Under the pieces are notes generated by a model. That model saw nothing but the letters and a program-made list of their open reading frames with translations. It had not been told where the DNA came from and made no database searches. A program made the position numbers and the translations under genes. Shown one piece after another: positions 27,288 to 36,036 of a DNA stretch of 64,000 bases. The stretch is from Paenibacillus sp. FSL A5-0031 (GTDB lineage: Bacteria; Bacillota; Bacilli; Paenibacillales; Paenibacillaceae): positions 1-64,000 of the forward strand of contig NZ_MRTD01000003.1 in assembly GCF_001956295.1 (NCBI RefSeq). The letters run 5' to 3'. The number at the start of each line of letters is the position of its first letter. The first letter of the stretch is position 1.

Positions 27288-28762
27288 TGTGCTCCATCCT
27301 CCTTCCGAGTGTTTGTTTGACGTTTTTCTTGAAGCGGGAGTGCGTTTTTTGGTCTCTTTTCCATCAGCCATAATGGTGCTCTTATTAGGGTGTCCTTCAA
27401 ATCTGAGAAACGGAGCGGAGCCAGTGGGCTTCCATATGGCATGCCAAGCGATTTAAGCGTTAATAAATGAGCGATCATCGTCATCAAACCAACAATGATC
27501 CCAACAAACCCGAACAGTGAGGATAAAATCATGAGCATGAAACGAATTAAGCGAACGGCTGCAACCATATCGTAATTTGGCAAAATAAATGAAGAAATGG
27601 CCGTAAATGCTACAACGATAACCATAACGTTACTTATTAAGCCAGCTTGAACGACAGCTTGTCCAAGTACAATACCCCCAACGATGCCAACAGTCTGGCC
27701 AACGGGGGCGGGCAGCCGGACGCCAGCTTCACGGAGCATTTCCAAAGTGATTTCCATTATAATGGCCTCCACAAAAGGTGGAAACGGTACTTGTCCGCGT
27801 GATTCTCCCAGGGTGAGAAGCAGCTTCATTGGAATGATCTCAATATGGAAGGAAACAACTGCGATATAAAAGGCAGGCAAAAATGTAGCAGTAATAAATG
27901 CAAACATTCGCAGCAGCCTCAAAAAGGTTGCAATGGACCAACGAGTACTATAATCGTCGATGCTTTGGAAATAAGAGTAGAAGCTGACTGGAGCAACGAG
28001 TACGCTTGGCGAGCGGTCGACGATAACGACACATCTTCCTTGCAAAATTTGCGATGCTGCAGAATCTGGCCGCTCAGTAAGAACGAATTGCGGGAAGAGT
28101 GAGAAGGGATTATCCTCGATCAGCTCTGCCAGCTCACCCGTGTTTAAAATGACATCTACGTCAATCTTTTGAATTCGATCCTTAAGATCGTTTAACAATT
28201 GAGGATTCATTACATCCTCCAGGTAAATAATCGTTACGGAGGTCTGGCCGCGCCGACCGACAATCAGCCGTTTCATTTTTAATTCGCGATTCGGGATATA
28301 ACGTCTGATCATAGCGATATTTTGGCCGCTGGTTTCGACAAAGCCTTGATGGGCGCCTTTTAAGGAGGCTTCCATTTGTGGATCTTCGATTGCCCGCTGC
28401 GGCCAGCCGCTTGTGCCAAGCACATAGGCCGTCTCTCTGCCGCTCACGAATAATATGGATTTACCGTGCAGTATTGCTATCTCAATTTGGTACCAATCCG
28501 TTTCGGGTACGATTTGTCCAATGGTCATCATTAACTCATCACCAGGTTTTCCCTCGCTCGAATCTAGCTGCAAGGGACGAAGGACGTCACTATTAATTGC
28601 TGCTCCATCTGTCAGCCCATCGATGTAGATGAGTGCTGCTTGCTCAGTAGTTTGCTTGATCGTTAGATTCCTTATGACTAAATCGCTTGTATCCGAAAAA
28701 ATTTCTTTTATACGTTCTATGTTTACTTTCAGGTCTGAGCTGATAGGTTCTGTTTGATCCAT
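27284..28762 (-). CDS. gerA: GerA-type spore germination receptor subunit
   Basis: 492 residues from ATG 28762, which has GGGAGG about 10 bp upstream; an in-frame upstream extension has no ribosome site. A soluble N-terminal domain (DLVIRNLTIKQ, VILNTGELAELIEDNPFSLFPQ) is followed by four or five transmembrane helices and the conserved PAPVGQTVGIVGGIVLGQAVV block. The C-terminal cytoplasmic tail is Lys/Arg-rich. It forms the receptor with the B and C subunits encoded downstream in the same operon. Confidence 0.93.
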   Translation of the reverse strand: MDQTEPISSDLKVNIERIKEIFSDTSDLVIRNLTIKQTTEQAALIYIDGLTDGAAINSDVLRPLQLDSSEGKPGDELMMTIGQIVPETDWYQIEIAILHGKSILFVSGRETAYVLGTSGWPQRAIEDPQMEASLKGAHQGFVETSGQNIAMIRRYIPNRELKMKRLIVGRRGQTSVTIIYLEDVMNPQLLNDLKDRIQKIDVDVILNTGELAELIEDNPFSLFPQFVLTERPDSAASQILQGRCVVIVDRSPSVLVAPVSFYSYFQSIDDYSTRWSIATFLRLLRMFAFITATFLPAFYIAVVSFHIEIIPMKLLLTLGESRGQVPFPPFVEAIIMEITLEMLREAGVRLPAPVGQTVGIVGGIVLGQAVVQAGLISNVMVIVVAFTAISSFILPNYDMVAAVRLIRFMLMILSSLFGFVGIIVGLMTMIAHLLTLKSLGMPYGSPLAPLRFSDLKDTLIRAPLWLMEKRPKNALPLQEKRQTNTRKEDGAH

Positions 28763-28806
28763 TGCTTGCGTCCTCCCATCCTCGCTGCCGTCTTGATTGA
28801 TACACC

Positions 28807-28835
28807 TATTTTGCCACGGTTTACCATAGCTATAC
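28807..28835 (-). promoter_or_regulatory. putative sigma-G promoter of the ger operon
   Basis: On the minus strand GTATA (28831-28835) fits the sigma-G -35 form GHATR, and CAAAATA (28807-28813) fits 6 of 7 of the -10 form CATWNTA, with a 17-bp spacer. It lies 45 bp before the gerA start. Germinant receptor operons are known members of the forespore sigma-G regulon. Confidence 0.45.
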
Positions 28836-28848
28836 GCATGCAAAATAA

Positions 28849-28878
28849 ATACCCCCTTGCGAAAGAGCAAGGGGGTAT
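28849..28878 (-). terminator. terminator after prs
   Basis: Perfect 12-bp stem ATACCCCCTTGC / GCAAGGGGGTAT with a 6-nt loop. On the minus strand it is followed by TTATTTT. It lies 37 bp after the prs stop codon. Confidence 0.75.
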
Positions 28879-28914
28879 AATTGATGTTATATGTTATTTT
28901 GCTTTACTAACGGC

Positions 28915-29856
28915 CTATGAGCCTGATTTAAACAACGTTGCAATCGAGCCGCCTTCGGTAATGATTTTAATGGCGGTTGCAAGGAGCGGGGACATCGGCA
29001 GTACGACAAATTTACTCGAATGCTCTTGGCCGATACTGATCGTATCCGTAATAACGACTTCGCGGATGTTCGGATGATCCAGCTTCTCAAGCGCATTGGC
29101 TGAGAATAGGCCATGCGTTGCACATATGTAGGAATCATGCGCGCCTTTTTTCTTAAGCGCTTCTACGACATTTACTATTGTGCTGCCTGTATCAATTAAG
29201 TCTTCAATAATAATTGGTGTCATGTCTTCAACATCACCGATGATATGCGTGATTTCAGACTGATTATGAGCGGGACGATTTTTGATCATGATCGCAAACG
29301 GACAGTCAAGCAAGCCGGCAAGCTTCTCGGCAGTTGTAGCTCGGCCCGCATCTGGCGATACGACAACAGGGTTTTTGATGTTTTTGCTTCGCAAATAATC
29401 AATGATCAAATCAAGCGCCGTTAAATGATCGACTGGAATATCGAAGAAGCCTTGAATCGGATCTGCATGCAAATCGACGGTAATGATTCGGTTTGCTCCA
29501 ACGGTAGTCAATACATCGGCTACCATCTTAGCGGAGATTGGCTCTCGCGGTGCCGATTTTCTTTCCTGACGTGCATAACCATAGTATGGCATAACGATAT
29601 TAATGGTTTTCGCTGATGCTCGTTTGGCAGCGTCTATCATGACGAGAGTTTCGATTAAATGCTCATTTACGGGATGGGAAAGTGATTGGACGATGAATAC
29701 GTCACAAGTACGAATAGGTTCTCCGTATGAAACATGAATCTCACCGCTTTGATGCCTTGATATTGCGACATTGCCTAGCGGGAGCTCAAGTTCTTTACAT
29801 AACTCCTCAGCCAACTTCTGGTTCGAAGTGCCGGAGAAAATTTTAATCTTTTGCAT
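28915..29856 (-). CDS. prs: ribose-phosphate pyrophosphokinase (PRPP synthase), divergent paralogue
   Basis: 313 residues, normal class I length. It makes PRPP from ribose 5-phosphate and ATP. Recognisable blocks are IKIFSGTSNQKLAEELCKEL, YYGYARQERKSAPREPISAK, HADPIQGFFDIPVDHL, the flexible PRPP loop VVVSPDAGRATTAEKLAGLL and the pyrophosphate site LIDTGSTIVNV. Several normally invariant positions differ from housekeeping Prs as I know it (PDAGRATTAEK versus PDHGGVTRARK; DTGSTI versus DTAGTI). It also stands alone rather than beside glmU. A second, housekeeping prs elsewhere is therefore likely. AGGAGG ribosome site. Confidence 0.88.
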   Translation of the reverse strand: MQKIKIFSGTSNQKLAEELCKELELPLGNVAISRHQSGEIHVSYGEPIRTCDVFIVQSLSHPVNEHLIETLVMIDAAKRASAKTINIVMPYYGYARQERKSAPREPISAKMVADVLTTVGANRIITVDLHADPIQGFFDIPVDHLTALDLIIDYLRSKNIKNPVVVSPDAGRATTAEKLAGLLDCPFAIMIKNRPAHNQSEITHIIGDVEDMTPIIIEDLIDTGSTIVNVVEALKKKGAHDSYICATHGLFSANALEKLDHPNIREVVITDTISIGQEHSSKFVVLPMSPLLATAIKIITEGGSIATLFKSGS

Positions 29857-29984
29857 GTGATCCTCCTAAATGGTAGCTACAAGATGCTACGTTAAACGAC
29901 ATTATTAGCTCAATCATAACAAACAAAACAAAAGAGGACAAATATTTGATGAAACGACGTTTCTATTGGAACAAATAATGAAAG

Positions 29985-30535
29985 GTGATAAAGTGGATCA
30001 AGGAAAAAGTACCACAGAAGGAGATGCCCTACTTGCTTGCTCAGAAAAAAATCCAAACTCAACATCAATCCACTGGCATTAAACGGCTTTGGCTGATCCT
30101 CTTGCTTGGATCGCTCTCCGCGTTTGGGCCGTTGTCCCTTGACATGTATTTGCCGGCGCTGCCGCAGCTAACGGATGATTTCGTTACAAGCTCATTTCTT
30201 GTTCAGCATCAGCTGGCTTAATCTTGCTTATCATGATATTAATTGACGCGCCGCTCGCTGCGATTCTTGTGCCATTGTTTTTTGTTGTAGCAAGCGTTGG
30301 TATTATTTCGACGACTGGCTTCTCCTTAGCGATGCAAAAGCATGACTATGCTGCAGGCAGCGCATCTGCATTGCTCGGGTTATTATCCTTTACTTTTGGG
30401 GGCATTATTTCACCGCTCGTAGGTCTTGGCGGCAGCGCAAATGCGCTCCCTATGGGAATTTGGATAACGATTGCAGAGCTGGGTGCTGTAGCCTGTTATA
30501 TTCTTTTGATCAAAAAGCCGTTTCGAAAGCGCTAA
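29985..30535 (+). pseudogene. Bcr/CflA-family MFS transporter, internally deleted
   Basis: Two fragments of one transporter. The first reading (to 30221) has the N-terminal signature FGPLSLDMYLPALPQLTDDF of Bcr/CflA drug exporters, then stops after LVQHQLA. The second (30224-30535) resumes inside the C-terminal half, with helices LIMILIDAPLAAILVPLFFV and SASALLGLLSFTFGGIISPLVG and ends KKPFRKR. A functional relative has about 400 residues; about 170 are left, so some 230 residues of the middle are missing. The junction lies near 30205-30225. It cannot make a working 12-helix transporter. Confidence 0.85.
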
Positions 30536-30539
30536 TCCA

Positions 30540-30596
30540 AAGAGTCTGCCATCCAGCTTAAGCAGTGCAAGCTGCTTTGGATCGGCTCTTTTTTTT
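30540..30596 (+). terminator. terminator after the transporter pseudogene
   Basis: AAGAG (30540-30544) and ATCCAGC pair with GCTG..GGAT and CTCTT (30586-30590); an eight-T run follows. Confidence 0.7.
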
Positions 30597-30642
30597 GCGG
30601 TTCAGGTAGGTGTATAATGTGTGCTTAGAAGGAGGTGGAAGC

Positions 30643-32295
30643 ATGTCCAGAGAAAAAAGAGCTTATGAGCTGGTCGCATTGAAGGAGATAGCAGAGACAC
30701 TTAACAGCACAAACGACATGGATCAAATGCTGAACGATGTGCTTGCCAAGCTGCTTCAGGTTACAGGTTTTACTACGGGCTGGATATTTATGATTGACAA
30801 TAAAAGTGAAAACCTTTGCGCGGCTACATATAATTTGCCTCAAGGTTTAGCGGCAAACAATCAGGCGGTCATGTGCGGCGAGGTTTGTTGGTGCGTTGAA
30901 AGCTTTAAGCAAAACAAGCTGGATCAAGCAGTAAATATTATTGAATGCTCAAGAATTACATATGCCATCACGAACAAGCTTGGTGATAATGAGGGTGTTA
31001 CTCATCATGCGACGGTTCCGCTACGAGCAGGAACGGATCAATTCGGCTTGTTAAATGTTGCTGAAGCTGGCAAGGATCGTTTTAATGAGGAGGAGCTTGC
31101 TCTGCTGCAAGCCGTTGCTTATCAGATCGGGACGGCGATTAAGCGAATCCGCCTGTATCAGGTGCAGGAGCAGCATGCGATTCATTATGCGAAGCTTGGT
31201 GATGTTATTCAGAAAATAAACGCCATACAAGATATAAACCATCTGCCGCTGCAAGCGGTTAGCCATATAGGCGATACGTTCAACTGGCAGCATGTATCGT
31301 TATTTATGTATGAACAAGAGCAATTATCGCTTCGCGCACATTATACAGACAATCACGTCCGAAAAGAGTGGCTTTCGCTTGCCATCGATCAAGGCGGGAT
31401 GGTTAGCAAAGCGTTTCATGAGAATCGTCTTGTCAAACAGTCCGTATGCGACAGCAATTCCTGCTCGTCTTTATCATCCATAGGGATACCGCCATTCTCA
31501 TCAGCAGTCGCAATACCGCTTCGCATTCGCAGCCGCCCTATTGGCGTTCTGTTTGTAAGCAGTCAGTTAGGCAAGCAGTTTGATGATTACTTAGAGGACT
31601 TCATGTATTCGCTTGGGGATCATTTCACGTTAAGCGTAGAAAATTTGCGGGTATATGAGCAGCGGCGCGAGCTCGCACGCATGGAAGAGCGAAATCGAAT
31701 GGCTAGAGATTTGCATGATTCGGTTATTCAAAAGGTGTTCTCTTTATCCTTTCTAGCGAAGGGCGCCGAGACGGTGCTGGCAGGCAAAGAACCTGTCGTG
31801 GAACGATCGTTACAAGAAATAAGACAACTGTCACAGGAAGCGCTGAAGGAAATGAGAACGCTGATTTGGCAGCTGCGGCCGGCAGGTCTGGAGCATGGGT
31901 TGATTACTGCGCTTAAGCAATATGGCAAGAGCATGGACTTAACCGTGTATGAGAAGGTGGAGGGCGTTCGCGAGCTTCCGCGTGCGATTGAAGAAGCCCT
32001 TTGGAGAATCGGGCAAGAGGCGCTTAATAATGTAAGAAAACATGCAGATACGAATACCGTTTATGTGCGGCTCATCAAAACAGAGTCTCGCGCCTGCTTG
32101 GAAATTTTGGATCGAGGCCGCGGTTTTTCGCAAGAGAAGCGTAAAGGAAAACTGACCATGGGAATGCTGACGATGCGGGAACGTGCAGAAACGCTTGGCG
32201 GAGAGCTAACGATTACGGGCGGAAAAGGGCAGCCTACAATGGTGACAGCTGTTATACCGATTGCAACGGAAATGGAAATGTGGGAAGAGGAATGA
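30643..32295 (+). CDS. GAF-domain sensor histidine kinase, NarL class
   Basis: 550 residues from ATG 30643 with AAGGAGGTGG just upstream; a TATAAT box lies at 30613-30618. There is no transmembrane segment. Two GAF domains (about 10-170 and 190-345) come first; the first contains Cys residues (MCGEVCWCVESF) that could serve redox or cofactor sensing. The HisKA_3 dimerisation box is RNRMARDLHDSVIQKVFSLS with phospho-acceptor His358, followed by an HATPase with EALNNVRKHADT and GRGFS. It forms a pair with the regulator 9 bp downstream. The signal is probably intracellular; its identity is unknown. Confidence 0.9.
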   Translation: MSREKRAYELVALKEIAETLNSTNDMDQMLNDVLAKLLQVTGFTTGWIFMIDNKSENLCAATYNLPQGLAANNQAVMCGEVCWCVESFKQNKLDQAVNIIECSRITYAITNKLGDNEGVTHHATVPLRAGTDQFGLLNVAEAGKDRFNEEELALLQAVAYQIGTAIKRIRLYQVQEQHAIHYAKLGDVIQKINAIQDINHLPLQAVSHIGDTFNWQHVSLFMYEQEQLSLRAHYTDNHVRKEWLSLAIDQGGMVSKAFHENRLVKQSVCDSNSCSSLSSIGIPPFSSAVAIPLRIRSRPIGVLFVSSQLGKQFDDYLEDFMYSLGDHFTLSVENLRVYEQRRELARMEERNRMARDLHDSVIQKVFSLSFLAKGAETVLAGKEPVVERSLQEIRQLSQEALKEMRTLIWQLRPAGLEHGLITALKQYGKSMDLTVYEKVEGVRELPRAIEEALWRIGQEALNNVRKHADTNTVYVRLIKTESRACLEILDRGRGFSQEKRKGKLTMGMLTMRERAETLGGELTITGGKGQPTMVTAVIPIATEMEMWEEE

Positions 32296-32304
32296 GGAAC
32301 TGTT

Positions 32305-32964
32305 TTGACGATAAAAATATTGCTCGTTGATGATCATCAAATTGTGTTGAAGGGAATTTCTTTTTTTCTAAGCATGCAGCCTGATTTTGAGCTGGTGGGT
32401 GAAGCGAATAACGGCAAGGAAGCGGTGGAAAAAGCTGCTGAACTAAAGCCTGATATCATACTGATGGATCTGAACATGCCGGTTATGGATGGGATCGAGG
32501 CGAGCAATTTAATCGCTAGGCAAAATCCGGATATTAAAGTGCTTGTGCTCACCAGCTTCTCGGATCGCAGTCATATCGTGCCTGCTCTACAATCCGGAGC
32601 TGCTGGGTATATGCTGAAGGATGTAGAGCCTGATCAGCTTGCAGAAGCGATTCGCAGCGCCTATAAAGGAAATATTCAGCTGCATCCGGATATAGCGAGT
32701 GCGTTACTCGCTCAAGTATCGCCGCAGATTAGTTCGGTGAAAGGGCTGCCTATTCGTGAGTTAAGTGAAATATTGACTCCGAGAGAGCTAGAGGTGCTGC
32801 AATTGCTTACCAAAGGAATGAGCAACAAAGATATTGCTCACTCGCTCACTGTAGCGGAGAAAACAGTCAAAACGCATGTGAGCAGCATTTTAAGCAAATT
32901 GGATTTAACGGACCGAACGCAAGCTGCGTTATACGCGGTGCAGTTAATGCGAGAACCTGAATAA
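32305..32964 (+). CDS. NarL/LuxR-family response regulator
   Basis: 219 residues. Receiver domain with Asp55 (IILMDLNMPVMDG) and Lys in GYMLKDVEPDQL, then a LuxR-type HTH (LTPRELEVLQLLTKGMSNKD, VKTHVSSILSKLDL). Starts at TTG with GAGGAAC upstream, closely coupled to the kinase gene. Targets unknown. Confidence 0.92.
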   Translation: MTIKILLVDDHQIVLKGISFFLSMQPDFELVGEANNGKEAVEKAAELKPDIILMDLNMPVMDGIEASNLIARQNPDIKVLVLTSFSDRSHIVPALQSGAAGYMLKDVEPDQLAEAIRSAYKGNIQLHPDIASALLAQVSPQISSVKGLPIRELSEILTPRELEVLQLLTKGMSNKDIAHSLTVAEKTVKTHVSSILSKLDLTDRTQAALYAVQLMREPE

Positions 32965-33001
32965 CACGCTGACGTAAGACTATAGTCGTAAGACTAGCTC
33001 T

Positions 33002-33021
33002 CCGCCTTTGGCGGTTTTTTT
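33002..33021 (+). terminator. terminator after the NarL-type system
   Basis: Short CCGCC-TTT-GGCGG hairpin followed by seven T. Confidence 0.75.
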
Positions 33022-33070
33022 ATGTCGATTTTTCGGTCTATTTACCGATGATTGTTGCCCTAAAACTATA

Positions 33071-33096
33071 TACAATTAAGGTACTTACAAAAAGTA
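33071..33096 (+). promoter_or_regulatory. azoreductase promoter with YodB/HxlR-type operator
   Basis: -10 TACAAT (33071-33076); the -35 is weak. TACTTACAAAAAGTA (33082-33096) is a TACT-N7-AGTA palindrome at the expected transcription start, the same form as the operator at 18371. In B. subtilis the azoreductase gene azoR1 is repressed by YodB through such a site, which supports the assignment. Confidence 0.65.
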
Positions 33097-33123
33097 AACA
33101 AACATCTTGGAGGGAAATATACA

Positions 33124-33750
33124 ATGAGTACAGTATTATTTATTAAAGCAAACGATCGTGGAATCGAACAGGCAGTCAGCGTTAAGCTATATCAATCTTT
33201 TCTAGACAGCTTTAAAGCTAGCCATCCAGAAGACACAGTGGTTGAGCTTGATTTGTTCAATGAAAACTTGCCTTACATGAACGCTGATATGATTAACGGC
33301 AACTTCAAAGCAGCTCGCGGTTATGACCTTACACCTGAAGAGCAAGCAGCTGTAGCTGTTTCGGACAAATATATGAATCAATTTCTTGCGGCGGATAAAG
33401 TGGTATTTGCATTCCCGCTTTGGAACTTCACTGTTCCTGCAGTATTGCACACTTATATCGACTACCTTTCACAAGCTGGCAAAACGTTCAAATATACAGC
33501 TGAAGGCCCAGTTGGTCTGATCACTGATAAAAAAGTCGTATTGCTTACTGCTCGCGGCGGCATTTATTCCGAAGGCCCTGCAGCTTCGGTTGAAATGGCA
33601 CATAACTTTATCCGCACAGTAATGGGCTTCTACGGTGTGACTAACCTAGAGAGCATCATCATTGAAGGTCACAACCAACTTCCTGACCAAGCAGAAGCTA
33701 TTGTAGCAAAAGGTCTTGAGGAAGCAGCAGCTTCAGCTGCTCGTTTCTAA
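33124..33750 (+). CDS. azoR: FMN-dependent NADH-azoreductase
   Basis: 208 residues of the flavodoxin-like NAD(P)H quinone reductase fold. FPLWNFTVPAVLHTYIDYLSQAG is the classic FMN/substrate block, with TARGGIYSEGPA and FYGVTNLESIIIEGHNQ following. It reduces quinones and azo compounds by two electrons using NADH, protecting against thiol-reactive quinones. The ribosome site is GGAGGG. It is monocistronic between terminators. Confidence 0.92.
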   Translation: MSTVLFIKANDRGIEQAVSVKLYQSFLDSFKASHPEDTVVELDLFNENLPYMNADMINGNFKAARGYDLTPEEQAAVAVSDKYMNQFLAADKVVFAFPLWNFTVPAVLHTYIDYLSQAGKTFKYTAEGPVGLITDKKVVLLTARGGIYSEGPAASVEMAHNFIRTVMGFYGVTNLESIIIEGHNQLPDQAEAIVAKGLEEAAASAARF

Positions 33751-33768
33751 ATCAACCGTTTAAGTGCG

Positions 33769-33799
33769 AAGGCAGCCGGACAATTTCGGCTGCCTTTTT
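33769..33799 (+). terminator. terminator after azoR
   Basis: AAGGCAGCCG pairs with CGGCTGCCTT around an 8-nt loop; T run follows. Confidence 0.85.
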
Positions 33800-33917
33800 G
33801 TATGTGGATGAATTTAAAACTTAATAAAAATTTGAGTTGCGATACGTGATCGGGTACGATGGCGATATAAGAGCATGGACGAAAGGTTGATAAATCAGAG
33901 CTGATACAGGAAGAGGT

Positions 33918-34820
33918 ATGATGTCTATGGACTTGAAAAAGCTGCGTTATTTTATCGCAGTAGCAGAAGAGCTGCATTTTAACCGTGCTGCCCAAAAGCT
34001 GAATATGACTCAGCCTCCATTGAGCCAACAAATTCAAGTTCTTGAAGAAGAGCTTGGTGTGAAACTTTTGGAACGAACCAAGAGACAGGTTCGACTTACG
34101 ACTGCTGGTGCGATATTTTTGGAGGAATCGAGAAACATTGTTGCTCATTTGGAACGATCGATAAAGATGACACAACTTGCAAGTGAAGGTAAAATAGGCA
34201 ATTTATCCATCGGGTTTGTGGATTCAGCAGCAGGCGGTATGATGGTCAATGTTCTAAAGAAATATCGAGAACGGTTCCCAGATGTACAGCTTACACTTTC
34301 TGAAATGACATCTGCTGAGCAACTGAAAGCGCTGCATGATGGGGAAATAGATGTTGGATTCCATCGGTTGCTGGACCCTTCAAGACATATCACATCTAGA
34401 CTGTTCACGAACGAATCACTTGTTGCTGTATTGCCCAAAACACATCCGTTAGCCGATCAACCAACCGTTTCACTGCATTCTTTGAGGGAAGAACCTTTTA
34501 TCTTATCACCACATCATATGGGGGCTTCATTTCATGACCTAATTGTAGATTTTTGCAGGCAGCATGGATTTCAGCCTCGCATCGTGCAGGAAGCTGTTCA
34601 AATGTACACGATTGTAAATCTGGCAGCTGCAGGCATAGGCATCTCAATTGTTCCCTCTTCGGTTTCCGTATTTCAACGCAGTGATGTCGTATTTCGATCA
34701 TTTGATGAGGATACACCGCGTGTCCCTCTTTATGCAGCCTGGAAAACAGAGAAGAGTGAAACGGTTCTGACTCATTTTCTAAAAGCAGTGGAGGAAACAG
34801 CCGCTAGCCAGACTAGCTGA
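33918..34820 (+). CDS. LysR-family transcriptional regulator
   Basis: 300 residues. N-terminal winged HTH (LKKLRYFIAVAEELHFNRAA, MTQPPLSQQIQVLEEELGV) and a C-terminal substrate-binding-like effector domain (IDVGFHRLLDPSRHI, LAAAGIGISIVPSSVSVF), related to CatR/BenM/CynR-type regulators. Three in-frame ATG codons (33918, 33921, 33927) follow AGGAAGAGG; the last two are better spaced. It has no clear divergent partner: azoR upstream is codirectional and the aldo/keto reductase downstream is convergent. Target unknown. Confidence 0.9.
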   Translation: MMSMDLKKLRYFIAVAEELHFNRAAQKLNMTQPPLSQQIQVLEEELGVKLLERTKRQVRLTTAGAIFLEESRNIVAHLERSIKMTQLASEGKIGNLSIGFVDSAAGGMMVNVLKKYRERFPDVQLTLSEMTSAEQLKALHDGEIDVGFHRLLDPSRHITSRLFTNESLVAVLPKTHPLADQPTVSLHSLREEPFILSPHHMGASFHDLIVDFCRQHGFQPRIVQEAVQMYTIVNLAAAGIGISIVPSSVSVFQRSDVVFRSFDEDTPRVPLYAAWKTEKSETVLTHFLKAVEETAASQTS

Positions 34821-34834
34821 CTTGTGAGAACGCT

Positions 34835-35824
34835 CTAACCTGTTTTACTAGCATCAAACTGAGCAACGTCTTTTAATACGTTATTTATTTGCATTATAAT
34901 CTCAGCATCTAGACTAACTCCTGCCGCTTTTACGTTTTCCAATACCTGCTCCGGCTTCGAGGCGCCAATGATAACGGAGGACACCTGCGGATTTTGCAAA
35001 ACCCACGCTACCGCGAGCTGTGACAGCGTTAAGCTGCATTTTTGTGCAATCGGCCCTAGTTGTTCTATTGCCTGAAGGACTTCTTTATTCAACCATTGTC
35101 CTGCCAAACGTTTAAAAAACGGCGAACCAGCGGCCGTAGAAGCGCGCGAGCCTTCTGGTATAGGCTTGTCAGGAGCATACTTACCGGAAAGAATACCTTG
35201 CGCAAGTGGTGACCAGACAATCTGACCAATTCCTTCACGCTCGCAAGCGGGAATAACCTCGGCTTCAATAACCCGCCAAAGCATAGAATATTGGGGTTGA
35301 CTCGCAACAAAAGGAACTTTCAGCTCCCTTGCCAAAGCCGATCCTTGCGTTATCTGATCTGCTGTCCACTCACTTACGCCGATATACAAAACTTTTCCTT
35401 GTCGAACCAAATCGGAAAACGCCACAAATGTCTCTTCAAGCGATACGGTCGTATCAAATCGGTGAGCGTAATAAATATCAATATAGTCCGTCTGTAATCT
35501 GCGAAGTGAAGCATGGCAGGATTCCATAATATGCTTGCGTGATAACCCTCTATCGTTATGCCCATTCCCTGTTGGATGAAAAACCTTCGTGCACAATTCA
35601 ATACTTTCACGACGTATTCCCTTTAAACAATGACCTAAGACCGATTCCGCCCTCGTCTCCGAATAAGCATCAGCTGTATCGAAAGTTGAAATTCCAGCGT
35701 TTAGTGCAGCATTTACGCATGCTTGTGCGGTGTTGTCATCCACTTGTGCACCGTGGGTTATCCAGTTTCCGAGAGCCACTTCGCTTACTAATAAGCCGCT
35801 TTTACCAAGTTTCCTATAATTCAT
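34835..35824 (-). CDS. aldo/keto reductase (AKR6/14-like)
   Basis: 329 residues of a TIM-barrel NADPH oxidoreductase. The catalytic tetrad is visible: Asp and Tyr in FDTADAYSETRAE, Lys in LCTKVFHP and His in IYYAHRFD. Starts MNYRKLGKSGLLVSEVALGNW, as in the Kv-beta/YghZ group, and ends with an NADPH-phosphate site SSVIIGASKPEQVLENVKA. It probably reduces toxic aldehydes such as methylglyoxal, as YghZ does; substrate uncertain. AAAGGAGG ribosome site 9 bp before the ATG. Confidence 0.9.
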   Translation of the reverse strand: MNYRKLGKSGLLVSEVALGNWITHGAQVDDNTAQACVNAALNAGISTFDTADAYSETRAESVLGHCLKGIRRESIELCTKVFHPTGNGHNDRGLSRKHIMESCHASLRRLQTDYIDIYYAHRFDTTVSLEETFVAFSDLVRQGKVLYIGVSEWTADQITQGSALARELKVPFVASQPQYSMLWRVIEAEVIPACEREGIGQIVWSPLAQGILSGKYAPDKPIPEGSRASTAAGSPFFKRLAGQWLNKEVLQAIEQLGPIAQKCSLTLSQLAVAWVLQNPQVSSVIIGASKPEQVLENVKAAGVSLDAEIIMQINNVLKDVAQFDASKTG

Positions 35825-36002
35825 GTTTCATTCCTCCTTTCAATGTAAATCTGATTATAGCAACCTATATTTAATATTAAAAATATATAATAAACGCATT
35901 ATTAAGTTGATTTATGTATTAATAGAATCGAAGGACGAATGGTTCTATTGTTACTGGATATAAAAAAAGGTTGACGTGATAAGCGGATCAATGTTTTTAT
36001 TA

Positions 36003-36020
36003 TATAGACCGATCGTTATA
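36003..36020 (+). promoter_or_regulatory. candidate LmrA-type operator
   Basis: TATAGACCGATCGTTATA is an imperfect dyad 17 bp ahead of the TetR-type repressor gene. It contains the TAGACC half-site reported for LmrA/YxaF boxes of B. subtilis. TTGACG at 35971 could be the -35 of the same promoter; no well-spaced -10 is seen. Confidence 0.4.
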
Positions 36021-36036
36021 ATCGAGGAGTGAATCA

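Noticed and set aside
27288-27371. N-terminal extension of GerB to ATG 27371
   Set aside because: It would overlap gerA by 88 bp and lacks a ribosome site; TTG 27287 has AAGGAGG and gives the normal family length.
33747-34175. 142-codon minus-strand ORF ahead of the LysR gene
   Set aside because: Covers the LysR HTH region antisense and the azoR terminator; no protein-like features.
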